64,000 bases of DNA from an uncultured Clostridium sp. (GCA_947653235.1 CANTGH010000006.1:1-64000), one strand, 5' to 3'; shown: positions 9,379 through 19,075, counted from the stretch's first letter. Notes: generated by a model from the letters alone, not told the origin. Program-made: numbers and translations.

Positions 9379-10821
9379 ATGCCAAAACAAGATTATGAAA
9401 CCATCATAGGACTAGAAGTTCACTGCGAATTGTCCACTAAAACGAAGATATTTTGCGGTTGTCCCAACGAATTTGGAGGAGAACCGAACACGCATTGTTG
9501 CCCCATTTGTATGGCAATGCCAGGAACGCTTCCTGTGCTAAACGAAAAAGTTGTGGAATATGCAGTAAAAGCAGGACTTGCTACCAATTGTAAAATCTCA
9601 CAAAAGAGTAAAAATGATCGAAAAAATTATTTTTATCCAGATTTACCAAAAGCCTATCAAATTTCGCAATTTGATAGACCGCTTTGCTATGATGGCTATG
9701 TCAATATCGAAACCGAAGATGGCGAGAAAAAAATCCGTTTAGAGCGTATTCACATTGAAGAAGATGCTGGAAAATTAAATCATGATGATTATGGTAGAGG
9801 AACTTTTGTTGACTTAAACAGAGCTGGAGTTCCGCTTATTGAATGTGTTTCTAAGCCAGATTTGCGTAGTAAAGAGGAAGTTGATAGCTATCTTAGAAAA
9901 CTAAAATCCATTTTTGAATACATTGGCATTTCCGATTGTAAAATGCAAGAAGGTTCTCTTCGAGCAGATGTCAACGTTTCTGTCAGAAAAAAAGGCGCGA
10001 CTGAATTGGGAACAAGAACCGAAATGAAAAACATGAACTCGTTTCGCAGTATTTCTAGAGCTATCGAATATGAAGCCAATAGGCAAATCGAAGTACTTGA
10101 AAATGGCGGAGAAATCACACAAGAAACACTTCGTTGGGATGATATTTCAGGCAAAACTTTTTCAATGAGAGACAAAGAAGAAGCCCAGGATTACCGTTAC
10201 TTTCCAGATCCTGATTTAGTAGCTATCCAATTATCGGATGAATATATCGAAACCATCCAAAAAGCTTTACCAGAATTGCCAGAAAGTCGCAAAAAAAGAT
10301 ATTTAGAAGAATACAAGTTAATTCCAAAAGCTGCCAATTTTGTGACTAGTTCGAAGTATTTTTCGGATATGTTTGAAGAAGCAATTTCCATTTGCCAAAA
10401 TCCAAAAACAGCCAGCAATTTGTTAATGACAGAAATTGCCAGAATTTTAAACGAACGAGAAGAAGAACCTGAGCAAATTCCGTTCACTGGAAAAGAGCTT
10501 GGAGAACTTGTTCAGTTAATTGATAAAGGAACTATTAGTTCAAGTATTGCCAAAAAAGTATTAGAGGAATTATTTGAAAATCCAAAAGTTAGCCCAAGCA
10601 AAATCATCGAAGAAAAAGGCTGGGTGCAAATTTCTGATGAGGGAGCAATGAAAGAGGTTGTCAAAAAGATTTTAGAAGCCAACCCACAATCGATTGCCGA
10701 TTTCAAAGCTGGAAAAGACAGAGCATTAGGCTTTTTAGTTGGTCAAGCCATGAAAGAAACGAAGGGAAAAGCGAATCCGCAGTTATTGAATAAATTGTTT
10801 ATGGAGGAGTTGAAGAAATAG
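9379..10821 (+). CDS. gatB: Asp/Glu-tRNA amidotransferase subunit B
   Basis: GatB (480 residues) phosphorylates the mischarged tRNA-bound Glu/Asp and receives ammonia from GatA. Motifs: ETIIGLEVHCELST at the N-terminus, the Cys cluster FCGCPNEFGG...HCCPICMAMPG (zinc site), and FPDPDLVAIQLS, with a C-terminal tail domain (KGKANPQLLNKLF). The ATG at 9379 behind ATAGGAGG is used; an upstream in-frame TTG at 9343 has no binding site. A TATAAT-like box near 9334 could add an internal promoter. Confidence 0.94.
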   Translation: MPKQDYETIIGLEVHCELSTKTKIFCGCPNEFGGEPNTHCCPICMAMPGTLPVLNEKVVEYAVKAGLATNCKISQKSKNDRKNYFYPDLPKAYQISQFDRPLCYDGYVNIETEDGEKKIRLERIHIEEDAGKLNHDDYGRGTFVDLNRAGVPLIECVSKPDLRSKEEVDSYLRKLKSIFEYIGISDCKMQEGSLRADVNVSVRKKGATELGTRTEMKNMNSFRSISRAIEYEANRQIEVLENGGEITQETLRWDDISGKTFSMRDKEEAQDYRYFPDPDLVAIQLSDEYIETIQKALPELPESRKKRYLEEYKLIPKAANFVTSSKYFSDMFEEAISICQNPKTASNLLMTEIARILNEREEEPEQIPFTGKELGELVQLIDKGTISSSIAKKVLEELFENPKVSPSKIIEEKGWVQISDEGAMKEVVKKILEANPQSIADFKAGKDRALGFLVGQAMKETKGKANPQLLNKLFMEELKK

Positions 10822-10906
10822 AAAAAAGCAGAAACTTCCACGAAAAAGTTCTGTGGGACCGATTGCCAAGAAATCAAACGATGGCTTTGTGGAGGAGAAG
10901 GGATTG

Positions 10907-10935
10907 AAAAGGAAGGGCGAGTAGCCCTTCCTTTT
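10907..10935 (+). terminator. Bidirectional terminator after gatB
   Basis: A 12-bp perfect stem (AAAAGGAAGGGC / GCCCTTCCTTTT, loop GAGTA) separates gatB from the convergent small gene at 10934. Confidence 0.85.
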
Positions 10936-11185
10936 AGTTATTTTCTTTCTTCCACTTTCCAATCACCAAAGTAAAAGCGATTGGGAATAATCCAATCATA
11001 ATGCCTGTGCGAAAGATAATAAGACTTGCTTCATAAAGAAAAATTGAAATATAATATGTATGGTAAAATGAGAATAATAGAAGTCCTAGCAAAGATGTAA
11101 TAATCGATATAATCAAACATTGATAAATCATTTGAACAGCTTTTGGCTCGAAATAACCAGAATATTTTTGGATGAATTTTTGCAT
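10934..11185 (-). CDS. Small two-TM membrane protein, unknown function
   Basis: The 83-residue protein has two hydrophobic segments (about residues 22-45 and 52-75) and a basic end. I do not recognise a family. AAGGAGGCATTTTT precedes its ATG, a strong binding site, which supports it as real. It stands alone between gatB and rpsT. Confidence 0.65.
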   Translation of the reverse strand: MQKFIQKYSGYFEPKAVQMIYQCLIISIITSLLGLLLFSFYHTYYISIFLYEASLIIFRTGIMIGLFPIAFTLVIGKWKKENN

Positions 11186-11284
11186 AAAAATGCCTCCTTT
11201 AAAAACATTTCATTTAAGTTAATGTTAGCATGTTAGAAGGTAAATTGCAAATGAAATATTTGGAAGATTAAGATATCAAAGCAA

Positions 11285-11316
11285 AAAAATAATCGTTTTG
11301 CAACGATTATTTTTTG
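11285..11316 (-). terminator. Terminator overlapping the rpsT stop codon
   Basis: An A/T-flanked hairpin (AAATAATCGTT / AACGATTATTT) covers the rpsT stop codon and runs into a T tract on the minus strand. Confidence 0.75.
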
Positions 11317-11573
11317 ACAGTATTCAATTTTTTAGCTAAAGAAGATTTTTTTCTAGATGCTGTGTTATTTTTAATAACACCTTTTGAACAAGCTTGATCG
11401 ACTTTTTTTACAGCTACTTTGAAATTCTCTTCTGCTTTAGCTATATCACCAGCATCAACAGCTTCTGTAAAAGTTCGAATAGCTGTTTTATAAGCTGATT
11501 TTATTTTTTTATTTCGAAGTGTTTTTGTTTCGATTACTTTTGTTCTTTTAATTGCAGATTTAATATTTGGCAT
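11307..11573 (-). CDS. rpsT: 30S ribosomal protein S20
   Basis: The 88-residue, Lys-rich protein starts MPNIKSAIKRTKVIETKTLRN and ends with the KGVIKNNTASRKKSSLAKKL segment of S20, which binds 16S rRNA in the 30S body. AAAGGGAGGTGC precedes the ATG. It is a single-gene unit with its own terminator, as is common for rpsT. Confidence 0.95.
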   Translation of the reverse strand: MPNIKSAIKRTKVIETKTLRNKKIKSAYKTAIRTFTEAVDAGDIAKAEENFKVAVKKVDQACSKGVIKNNTASRKKSSLAKKLNTVKK

Positions 11574-11793
11574 TTTTGCACCTCCCTTTAAGTTAAATAA
11601 TAATTTACTCCCAATATTCTAACATGAATATTTATAAAATGCAAGCCTTTTCTTAAAAAAGTTGAAAAAATAGAAAAATTATAAAAATTACACCATTTTT
11701 TCACACAAATTTCACAAAAAGGCAATAAATCTGAAATGTATTTATGATATAGTATGATATATGATGAAAAGATAAGATGCGAAAGGAGAAAAA

Positions 11794-12240
11794 ATGATAG
11801 CAATTGGAGCAGATCACGGCGGTTACGCCTTAAAAGAAGAATTAAAAAAATATTTAGAAGAAAAAGGAATTGAGTACAAAGATTTTGGAACCTATAGCGA
11901 TGAAAGAACTGATTATCCTATTTACGGTAGGCAAGTGGTCGAAGCTGTTCAAAGCAAAGATTTTGAAAAGGGAATTTTAATTTGTGGGACAGGTTTTGGC
12001 ATGACAATCATTGCTAACAAATATAAAGGAATTCGATGTGCTTCTTGTTGGAGCGAAGAAGTTGCTAAACTTTTGAAGGAGCATAATAATGCTAATATTA
12101 TTGCATTGCCAGGAAGATTTATCAATATTTCACAAGCAGTTTCTATTTTAAGAGCTTGGCTTGGTGCGGAATTTTTGAAAGGTAGACATCAAGAAAGATT
12201 ACAAATGATAGAAGAAATAGAAAAGGAAAATATGAAATAG
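11794..12240 (+). CDS. rpiB: Ribose-5-phosphate isomerase B
   Basis: The 148-residue RpiB/LacAB-family enzyme interconverts ribose 5-phosphate and ribulose 5-phosphate. It shows AIGADHGGYALKEELK (substrate phosphate binding), the active-site Cys in LICGTGFGMTIIANK, and HNNANIIALPGRF. RpiB is the likely assignment; a LacA/LacB-like or allose isomerase role is less likely because no sugar operon is present. It precedes tagO by 13 bp. Confidence 0.9.
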   Translation: MIAIGADHGGYALKEELKKYLEEKGIEYKDFGTYSDERTDYPIYGRQVVEAVQSKDFEKGILICGTGFGMTIIANKYKGIRCASCWSEEVAKLLKEHNNANIIALPGRFINISQAVSILRAWLGAEFLKGRHQERLQMIEEIEKENMK

Positions 12241-12253
12241 AAAGGTTGTTAAA

Positions 12254-13378
12254 ATGTGGGGAGATATAGCAATAGCATTTATGATAGCATTTATTACGTC
12301 TTTTATGATGACACCACAAACCATTAAATTAGCCAAGAAATTAGGTGCCGTTGACACACCACAAGACGAAAGACGTATCAATAAAGTAACCATGCCACGT
12401 TTAGGTGGATTAGCAGTTATTGCAGGATTTATTATATCGATTGTATATTTGTTAATTGTCATGACAATCGAAGGAAATATCAATTTATCGCAAGATAATT
12501 ATCATAGGAAATTATTGGGATTTGCTATAGGAAGCTTAATCATTGGTGTGGTTTGCTTTTATGACGATGTGAAAGGGACCAAAGCCATTGTCAAATTGAT
12601 AGCTCAGACAATTGCTGCAATTGTGGTTGTAAGATCGGGACTAATCATTGATTCAATTGATTTTCCATTATTTGACCGAATTGGCAGTGAAAATGAATTG
12701 TTTTATCAAATTTTAACAGTTTGCTGGATTATTGGAATTACCAATGCTTTAAATTTAATGGATGGCTTAGATGGTCTGTCTACAGGAATTTCCATCATTT
12801 CCTGTGTTTCACTTTTGATGATTTTTTCCTTAAATGGGTCGCCACTGATTTCTATTATCCTAATTACAGCTTTGTGTGGTTCGTTAGTTGGATTTTTGCC
12901 TTATAATTTTAATCCAGCGAAAACGTTTATTGGAGATACAGGTTCCAATTTTTTGGGGTATTGTTTGTCCATTATTTCGATTTTGGGAATTGCGAAAACC
13001 TATACAGCCATTGTCATTGTGGCACCACTTATTGTGCTTGCTTTACCATTGTTTGACACGATATTTGCGATTTTCAGGCGCTTAATTCATGGGAAATCAT
13101 TAAAAGCAATTATTGAGCCAGATGCAGGTCATTTACATCATAAAATGTTGCAAAAAGGATTTACACAAAAACAAGCAGTTTTAATTATGTATGGATTAAC
13201 AGCAACATTAGGAATGTTTGCTATTATATTAATGGAAAGTGGTATTTGGAAAGCGTTATCATTTGCGTTAATCATTATTGTAGTAATCGCGATGGGATAT
13301 AAAGAATTCTTTAAACAGCGTTTATTAGAAGATAACGAAGAACAAATGGAAATAGAAGATAAAGCAGATAGGGAATAA
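12254..13378 (+). CDS. tagO: Undecaprenyl-phosphate GlcNAc-1-phosphate transferase (TagO/WecA type)
   Basis: The 374-residue polytopic enzyme moves a sugar-1-phosphate from a UDP-sugar to undecaprenyl phosphate and starts teichoic-acid-like or other wall glycopolymer synthesis. Evidence: VDTPQDERRINKVTMPRLGG, FYDDVKGT, NALNLMDGLDGLSTG near residue 165, FIGDTGSNFLGY, and the DAGHLHHKML motif near residue 290 that separates WecA/TagO from MraY. About ten hydrophobic segments are present. The charged tail (EDNEEQMEIEDKADRE) is poorly conserved in general. Confidence 0.9.
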   Translation: MWGDIAIAFMIAFITSFMMTPQTIKLAKKLGAVDTPQDERRINKVTMPRLGGLAVIAGFIISIVYLLIVMTIEGNINLSQDNYHRKLLGFAIGSLIIGVVCFYDDVKGTKAIVKLIAQTIAAIVVVRSGLIIDSIDFPLFDRIGSENELFYQILTVCWIIGITNALNLMDGLDGLSTGISIISCVSLLMIFSLNGSPLISIILITALCGSLVGFLPYNFNPAKTFIGDTGSNFLGYCLSIISILGIAKTYTAIVIVAPLIVLALPLFDTIFAIFRRLIHGKSLKAIIEPDAGHLHHKMLQKGFTQKQAVLIMYGLTATLGMFAIILMESGIWKALSFALIIIVVIAMGYKEFFKQRLLEDNEEQMEIEDKADRE

Positions 13379-13391
13379 CTATCTGTTTTTT
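13365..13391 (+). terminator. Terminator of rpiB-tagO
   Basis: CAGATAG / CTATCTG stem spans the tagO stop codon and is followed by TTTTTT. Confidence 0.75.
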
Positions 13392-13414
13392 AGCACATAA
13401 AACGAAAATAAAAA

Positions 13415-13443
13415 TTGACATAATTAAATCAAAGTGATATAAT
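13415..13443 (+). promoter_or_regulatory. Consensus promoter of the tsaC-pth-bofA-rimO operon
   Basis: TTGACA, 17 bp, TATAAT, with the GTGA spacer end (GTGATATAAT) that recurs at 16696, 32148 (ATGA variant) and 63899. Confidence 0.85.
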
Positions 13444-13463
13444 ACATCTCGCGAGGGAGAGTT

Positions 13464-14504
13464 ATGTATTATAATTGGAAAGAAAATACAAATACAGAAG
13501 AATTAAAAATAGTATGTAATTTAATAAAAAATGGTGAGATTATAGTATTCCCAACAGAAACAGTTTATGGCATAGGAGCTAATGCATTTGATGAAAAAGC
13601 AGTTGGAAAAATTTTTATGGCAAAAGAAAGACCATCTGATAATCCCTTAATTGTTCACATTGCAGATAAAAGAATGTTGGACGAAATTGCCAAAGATATA
13701 ACTGAAGTAGAGCAAAAACTAATTGACCATTTTATGCCAGGTCCATTTACATTAATTCTCAAAAAAACAAGCAAAATACCAAATATTGTATCAGCTGGCT
13801 TAGAAACAGTTGGTGTTCGAATGCCAGATAATATAATTGCAAGGGGAATTATTACGTTTTCAGGTGTGCCTATTGCTGCGCCAAGTGCTAATATTTCAGG
13901 AAAGCCAAGTGGAACTACAGTCAAAGATATTCGTAGAGAATTAGAAGGAAAAGTTTCTGCCATTGTTGATGGAGGAGAAGCAAAGATCGGATTAGAATCT
14001 ACTGTTGTAAAAGTAATTGACGAAGTTCCTTGTATTCTAAGACCAGGTGGGGTTACACCAGAAGAAATCGTACGAGTTATTGGAACAATTGATTTTGGAA
14101 ATGGAATTTTTGCACCAGTTGAGGAAGATGAAAAAGTTGAAAGTCCAGGTGTAAAACATAGCCATTATGCACCAAATACACCAGCTCATTTGATATATTC
14201 AGAAAACGAAAAAAATTTGATTTTTGAAATCAACAGAGTAATAAAAGCTTATAAAGGTGATGTCGTTGTACTAGGTTTTGCTGAACATAAAGAAGAAATG
14301 GTTATTTCGAATTATCGATTTATCAATTTGGGAAGCAAAGATAATTTGGAAGAAATTGCTAGAAATATCTATTCTGCTTTGCGAAAATCGGATGAATTGG
14401 GAGGACAACTTATTCTCATAGAAGGTGTCAAAAAAGAAGGGTTAGGTATTGCGATTATGAACCGATTGTTAAGAAGTTGTGGATATAATTATACAGAATT
14501 TTAA
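13464..14504 (+). CDS. tsaC: L-threonylcarbamoyladenylate synthase (Sua5/YwlC type)
   Basis: The 346-residue protein makes threonylcarbamoyl-AMP from Thr, bicarbonate and ATP, for the t6A37 modification of ANN-decoding tRNAs. The N-terminal domain has GEIIVFPTETVYGIGANA, KERPSDNPLIVHI, and the PSANISGKPSGTT motif; the extra C-terminal Sua5 domain (after SPGVKHSHYAPNTPA) gives the longer, Sua5-like length compared with about 200 residues for TsaC. CGAGGGAGAGTT precedes the ATG. First gene of an operon. Confidence 0.92.
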   Translation: MYYNWKENTNTEELKIVCNLIKNGEIIVFPTETVYGIGANAFDEKAVGKIFMAKERPSDNPLIVHIADKRMLDEIAKDITEVEQKLIDHFMPGPFTLILKKTSKIPNIVSAGLETVGVRMPDNIIARGIITFSGVPIAAPSANISGKPSGTTVKDIRRELEGKVSAIVDGGEAKIGLESTVVKVIDEVPCILRPGGVTPEEIVRVIGTIDFGNGIFAPVEEDEKVESPGVKHSHYAPNTPAHLIYSENEKNLIFEINRVIKAYKGDVVVLGFAEHKEEMVISNYRFINLGSKDNLEEIARNIYSALRKSDELGGQLILIEGVKKEGLGIAIMNRLLRSCGYNYTEF

Positions 14505-14519
14505 AAAACGGAGGACAAA

Positions 14520-15077
14520 ATGTATTTAATTGTAGGGTTAGGAAATCCTGAAACGGATTACGCAAATACAAGACATAATATGGGATTTCATGTAATAAAT
14601 GAATTAGCCAAAGAATATGAAATTCAAATTTTACGAAAGAAATTTAAAAGTGAATATGAAATTGCCACGATAGAAGATCAAAAAGTCATTTTGGTAAAAC
14701 CGCAAACCTTTATGAATATAAGTGGAGAAGCTGTTATTGAGTTTGTGAATTTTTACAAAATAGAACTTGACAAAATAATCATCATTTATGATGATGTTGA
14801 CATAGAACCTGGCAAAATTAGAATTCGAAAAAATGGATCAGCAGGAAGTCATAATGGAATGAAATCTGTTGTGCATTTCTTAAATCAGGAGAATTTTGCA
14901 AGAATTCGCGTAGGAATTGGCAAACCAGATGAAGAAACCAATATGATAGAACATGTTATTGGTGCTATTCCAGAAGAGGAAAGACAAATTTTAGAAGAAG
15001 GTGTACAACGTGCAAAACAAGCTGTTATCGAACTGCTGAAAAACGGTATTGATTCAGCGATGAATAAATTAAATTAA
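14520..15077 (+). CDS. pth: Peptidyl-tRNA hydrolase
   Basis: The 185-residue esterase frees tRNAs from stalled peptides. Motifs: IVGLGNPETDYANTRHNMGF (Asn and the catalytic His), KPQTFMNISGEAV, YDDVDIEPGKIRIRKNGSAG and SHNGMKSV. 15 bp downstream of tsaC, sharing its promoter. Its presence beside rimO is consistent with a translation-quality cluster. Confidence 0.95.
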   Translation: MYLIVGLGNPETDYANTRHNMGFHVINELAKEYEIQILRKKFKSEYEIATIEDQKVILVKPQTFMNISGEAVIEFVNFYKIELDKIIIIYDDVDIEPGKIRIRKNGSAGSHNGMKSVVHFLNQENFARIRVGIGKPDEETNMIEHVIGAIPEEERQILEEGVQRAKQAVIELLKNGIDSAMNKLN

Positions 15078-15087
15078 GGAGAATAGA

Positions 15088-15327
15088 ATGAATTTTTTAA
15101 TGTATATGGGAGCAATTATCATTTTTGTTTTTGTTTTGAAAATATTAACTTTTCCGATAAGATTAATTGGCAGATTGGTGGCTAATTCTATTATTGGAGG
15201 GATTTTATTATACTTTTTAGCCAAGATAGGAATTTTTATTGTTATTACTTGGTGGAGCATTTTACTAACTGCTATTTTAGGAGTTCTTGGCGTCGTAATT
15301 GCAGTTATTTTGACCATATTATTTTAG
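15088..15327 (+). CDS. BofA-like pro-sigma-K processing inhibitor
   Basis: The 79-residue protein is almost entirely hydrophobic, with FPIRLIGRLVANSIIGGILL followed by a second membrane span and GVLGVVIAVILTILF at the end, matching the BofA pattern (kllxNsixGxixL ... tailxGilGvxGv). In Bacillus BofA holds the SpoIVFB protease inactive in the mother-cell-derived membrane. Together with spoIVB at 62.7 kb it indicates a sporulating ancestry. The residue match is by eye only. Confidence 0.75.
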   Translation: MNFLMYMGAIIIFVFVLKILTFPIRLIGRLVANSIIGGILLYFLAKIGIFIVITWWSILLTAILGVLGVVIAVILTILF

Positions 15328-15336
15328 GAGAAATAG

Positions 15337-16672
15337 ATGAAAGTAGGATTTGTATCACTTCGGATGTAGCAAAAATTTAGTTGACACAGAAATGTTTATT
15401 GGACTTTTTAAAAAAGAAAAATTTGAAATAGTAAGTTCCCCACAAGAGGCTGAGATTATTATGATAAACACTTGTGGTTTTATTGAAAGTGCGAAAGAAG
15501 AGGCAATTCAAACGATATTGGAAATGGCAAACTTGAAGGAAACTGGAAATTGCAAGTTTTTGCTTGTCACAGGTTGCTTAGTCAAAAGGTACAAAAAAGA
15601 ATTACAAAAAGCGTTGCCAGAAGTTGATTTATTTTTATCAGTCGATGAATATGATGAAATGTGGAGTAAAATTGAGGATTTGTTAGAAATAGGAAGAAAA
15701 TCAAAGAATACGTTAGATTATTTAGACAGAGTAATCACAACTGGTGATAAAACAGCGTATTTAAAAATTGCAGAAGGATGTAGTAATCACTGTACATATT
15801 GTGCGATTCCTAGTATTCGCGGACCTTATGTTAGCAGACCAATAGAATCCATTTTAGAAGAAGCAAAACGTCTTGCTAAACTTGGGATTGAAGAAATTAT
15901 AGTCATTGCACAAGATACTACCAAATATGGAACTGATTTATATGGAAAACCAAGACTTGCGGAACTTTTAGAAAAACTTTGCCAAATCGATGGTTTTCAA
16001 TGGATTCGCTTTTTATATGCTTATCCAGAAAGTATTACAGATGAACTAATTGAAGTTGTCAAAAATAATCCTAAAATTTGCCATTATTTTGATATTCCAT
16101 TGCAACATTTTTCTGACAAAATATTAAAAAAGATGAATCGAAAAAGTGATGCCAAATCAATTGAAAAACTACTTCAGAAACTACGTCAAGAAATTCCAGA
16201 TGTTATCATTCGAACGACCATGATAGTTGGATTTCCAAGTGAATCAGAAGAGGATTTTAAAGATTTGTACGAATTTATCAAAAGAGCTAAATTTGAAAAA
16301 CTAGGTGCTTTTATGTATTCAAAAGAAGATGGAACGCCAGCAAGTAAATTCAAAGAACAGGTGCACTATAAGACGAAACAAAAACGTTGGAATTTACTGA
16401 TGCATGAACAACAGAAGATTGCACAATCTAAATTACAACAAAAAATTGGAAATACCTATTTAGCGATTGTTGATGCATTTACGGAAGACGGAAAATTTCT
16501 AATTGCCAGAAGTTATATGGATATTCCAGACGAAGATGGTGTCATTTATCTGGAAAACACAAGGAATACTAAGATTGGTGAATTTGTAGAATGTGAAATT
16601 ACAAAAGTACAAGGATATGATTTGGTAGGAAAGATAAAAAGTCAAGATTTTTGCCCTAACCCTTCATTATAA
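15337..16672 (+). CDS. rimO: Ribosomal protein S12 methylthiotransferase RimO, needs +1 shift at CGG
   Basis: RimO is a radical-SAM enzyme that adds a methylthio group to Asp of S12. The ATG at 15337 sits behind AGGAGAAATAG and reads MKVGFVSL, then CGG ATG TAG stops it. Skipping C15361 gives MKVGFVSLGCSKNLVDTE, the exact family start, and the frame runs to 16672 (444 residues, normal length). The radical-SAM cluster is AEGCSNHCTYCAIP near residue 146, with the UPF0004 domain before it and a TRAM domain after it. Coding segments: 15337-15360 plus 15362-16672. Everything apart from the shift looks intact. Confidence 0.93.
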
Positions 16673-16695
16673 CATATTTTTTAGAAAAAATCAAC

Positions 16696-16786
16696 TTGAC
16701 ATAAAATTAAAAATGTGATATAATAAAAGGTGAGGGTGTTTTGATAGAAATAATCGAAAAACAAAAGATTATTTCTATTTTTTTTT
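16696..16786 (+). ncRNA. Promoter plus short terminated transcript (small RNA or attenuator), copy 1
   Basis: TTGACA (16696) - 17 bp - TATAAT (16719) is followed by AAAAGGTGAGGGTG, then a 12-bp perfect hairpin (ATAGAAATAATC / GATTATTTCTAT, 16744-16778) and a T run. The predicted RNA is about 55 nt. The same promoter and 5' end occur at 32148 (copy 2) with a different hairpin. Copy 1 lies 90 bp before the amidase gene on the same strand, so it could also attenuate that gene. Confidence 0.6.
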
Positions 16787-16874
16787 AAATTCGAAAAAAT
16801 CATTCTACTATTGACTATTTTTCGCAACTTTTATATAATATATAAAACAAATGAACCAATAAAAGGAGCCAAAA

Positions 16875-18188
16875 ATGTTAAAAAAACTGATTACTTTTGT
16901 CATGTTAATATTGATTTTCATTGGTCTGGGAGTAGGCGTATATTTTGCGGTTTTTTCAAAGGAAAATGCGGAGGAAGAAAAGGTCAATGAAGCAATTTTT
17001 AGTTTGCTACAAACAAAACAAATTGAAGTAAGTGAGTTTTTTACTTTTGGAAGATGTTTTAATTTTTCTGGCAAATTGTCAAGTGTTTCCAAAGATAATT
17101 TTGAAAGTGCAAAGCTATATTTGACAGATGGTTCAGGCTTTGAGAAGATATATCCTGTAGAGGGAAAATTTGAAGGAAATGATTTTGTATTATCAACTAC
17201 CAATCAAATCAATTCTGGATTGTTATTAGATGATTTACCAGAAGGAAGATATGTTGCACTTGTGAGGTTAAAATTAAATAATAGTATTAATCCTAAATAT
17301 TATTCGTTGGTTAATGGTTCCGAATATGGAAATTTGGAATATGATACAATAACAAAAGAAGATGCTTCGCGTCGAGTAAAAATCGAATTCAAATCGCAAA
17401 TTTATGAAAATCAGGAATATCAGTATTTAGAATTCAATGTGGTCAGAGGTGAAAAACCAACTGAGGTTTATGATGTTGTGATTGATGCAGGTCACGGCGG
17501 AAAAGATATTGGTGAAAAAGCAGGGAGCGATACGGAGGCAGATATAGCTTTAGCGTATGCTAAATTATTAAAAGAAAGACTAGAAACGCAAGGCTTAAAA
17601 ATAAAATTAACAAGAGATAATGTCAATACTAATACTTATACAGCAACCAATATGTATGATGAAAATGGAAGAATTACAATAGCTTGCCAATCGAAAGCCA
17701 AATATATGGTATCCTTTCATATAAATAATGGAAAAGAAGGTTTAAGAGGAGTGGAAATTTATGCACCATGTAAGTCCAATTTGAATTTAGCACAAAATAT
17801 GGCTAATAAAATCATAGCTTATACCGATGTGGAATATTCCAATAATCATTCTTTCAAAAAAGGGGAAGGTGTATATGTTCGAAATTTTACGCAAAATGTC
17901 ATAAATGAGTATACCAATACTGCGAATAAAAAAGGTTATGAACCATATCATATTACATTAGATACACCATATTTATATACTATTCGTGAAGTAGGTGGTA
18001 TAGCGACAAATGCTTATGTAGATGGACGCAATACAAGTTATTCCGCAAATCCATATTATCATTCCAATCAAGGAATTGAGTGTTACCAGATTGAAATGGG
18101 ATATATCAAAAATGACTTATTGATTTTAAAAACACAAATGGAACAATATGTAACAGCAATCTCAGAGGCAATTTTGGAGAATTTGTAA
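16875..18188 (+). CDS. N-acetylmuramoyl-L-alanine amidase (amidase_3), secreted or anchored
   Basis: The 437-residue protein has an N-terminal membrane segment (about residues 7-27) then an extracytoplasmic region of unknown fold and a C-terminal zinc amidase_3 domain that would cut the MurNAc-L-Ala bond of peptidoglycan. Zinc ligands appear as DAGHGGKD near residue 207, SDTEADIAL (Glu) and SFHINN (His); the late Glu is in IEMGYIKN. The fold resembles CwlD/AmiC catalytic domains. AAAAGGAGCC precedes the ATG. It heads a set with the gene at 18200 and hisS. Confidence 0.88.
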   Translation: MLKKLITFVMLILIFIGLGVGVYFAVFSKENAEEEKVNEAIFSLLQTKQIEVSEFFTFGRCFNFSGKLSSVSKDNFESAKLYLTDGSGFEKIYPVEGKFEGNDFVLSTTNQINSGLLLDDLPEGRYVALVRLKLNNSINPKYYSLVNGSEYGNLEYDTITKEDASRRVKIEFKSQIYENQEYQYLEFNVVRGEKPTEVYDVVIDAGHGGKDIGEKAGSDTEADIALAYAKLLKERLETQGLKIKLTRDNVNTNTYTATNMYDENGRITIACQSKAKYMVSFHINNGKEGLRGVEIYAPCKSNLNLAQNMANKIIAYTDVEYSNNHSFKKGEGVYVRNFTQNVINEYTNTANKKGYEPYHITLDTPYLYTIREVGGIATNAYVDGRNTSYSANPYYHSNQGIECYQIEMGYIKNDLLILKTQMEQYVTAISEAILENL

Positions 18189-18199
18189 AAGGAGAAAGA

Positions 18200-19048
18200 A
18201 TGAAAATTATAGATAGAATAACAGAGAAATTGACTAGAAAAAGACAAAATTATAAAGCTAAACGTAAAGAAAAATTATTAATTAAGACAGATGATGATGA
18301 GTTAATTGCTAAATCGCTTTTAGCTGAAGAAGATAATTCTGCGATTAATATTCATAAAGTAGTAGAAACAATGGAAAATCCAGATAGTATGGCAGAAGTT
18401 GTGAAAAATAATTTAGATGAGATTATCGAACAAGATCAAGTAAGACATACATTGAAACGTTTGGAAGATGAGGCGGTATTGAATATTTTAGAAGAAAGGG
18501 CGGAAGAATTAAAAGAACAAGGGAAGATGGCATTCGCTATTCAAGCAATTGATGATAATGACAAAAAGCTTGAAGCAATAAAGAGAAATTTAGAACATTT
18601 GACACCTTTGGAAACAGCTACGGTTTTACAGTCTGTAGAAGAAAAGAATGTTAACAGGATTGAAAATCAAAAAATAAAAACAGCCAGTGAACAAATTCTA
18701 AGAATGTTAGTGGAATATGGGCATATTAGTCAATTGGATATTCATGAAATGGCTTTTAGTTTAGAAAAGGAAGCTTCAAAGTTGCTTATTATTAAATTAT
18801 GTTTAGCAAAGGTTTGTAGTTATGACCAAATAAAAAAGAAAAATATTACAACTAAAGCTAAAAATAAAATGGTTTGTGATTTACTAAGAGTAACGAATAT
18901 CAAAACAAGTGAGAAATATAAATTTTTAATTGATTTACTTCAAAATGAACTTTTGACACAAGAAGATTGTGAAAATATTATGCAAGAACTAAAAGAAGAA
19001 AAACAAAGAAAAGCAGATGAAGAAAAGGAAAGAAATTCCAGAATGTAA
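18200..19048 (+). CDS. Cytosolic helical protein, unknown function
   Basis: The 282-residue protein is highly charged and predicted almost wholly helical by composition, with no membrane segment. The middle (LKRLEDEAVLNILEERAEEL) looks repeat-like and the tail (EEKQRKADEEKERNS) is coiled-coil-like. I do not recognise it. It lies 11 bp after the amidase and 27 bp before hisS behind AAAGGAGAAAG, so it is expressed with them. Confidence 0.6.
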   Translation: MKIIDRITEKLTRKRQNYKAKRKEKLLIKTDDDELIAKSLLAEEDNSAINIHKVVETMENPDSMAEVVKNNLDEIIEQDQVRHTLKRLEDEAVLNILEERAEELKEQGKMAFAIQAIDDNDKKLEAIKRNLEHLTPLETATVLQSVEEKNVNRIENQKIKTASEQILRMLVEYGHISQLDIHEMAFSLEKEASKLLIIKLCLAKVCSYDQIKKKNITTKAKNKMVCDLLRVTNIKTSEKYKFLIDLLQNELLTQEDCENIMQELKEEKQRKADEEKERNSRM

Positions 19049-19075
19049 ATAAGACAATAAGATAGGAGGAGAAAA

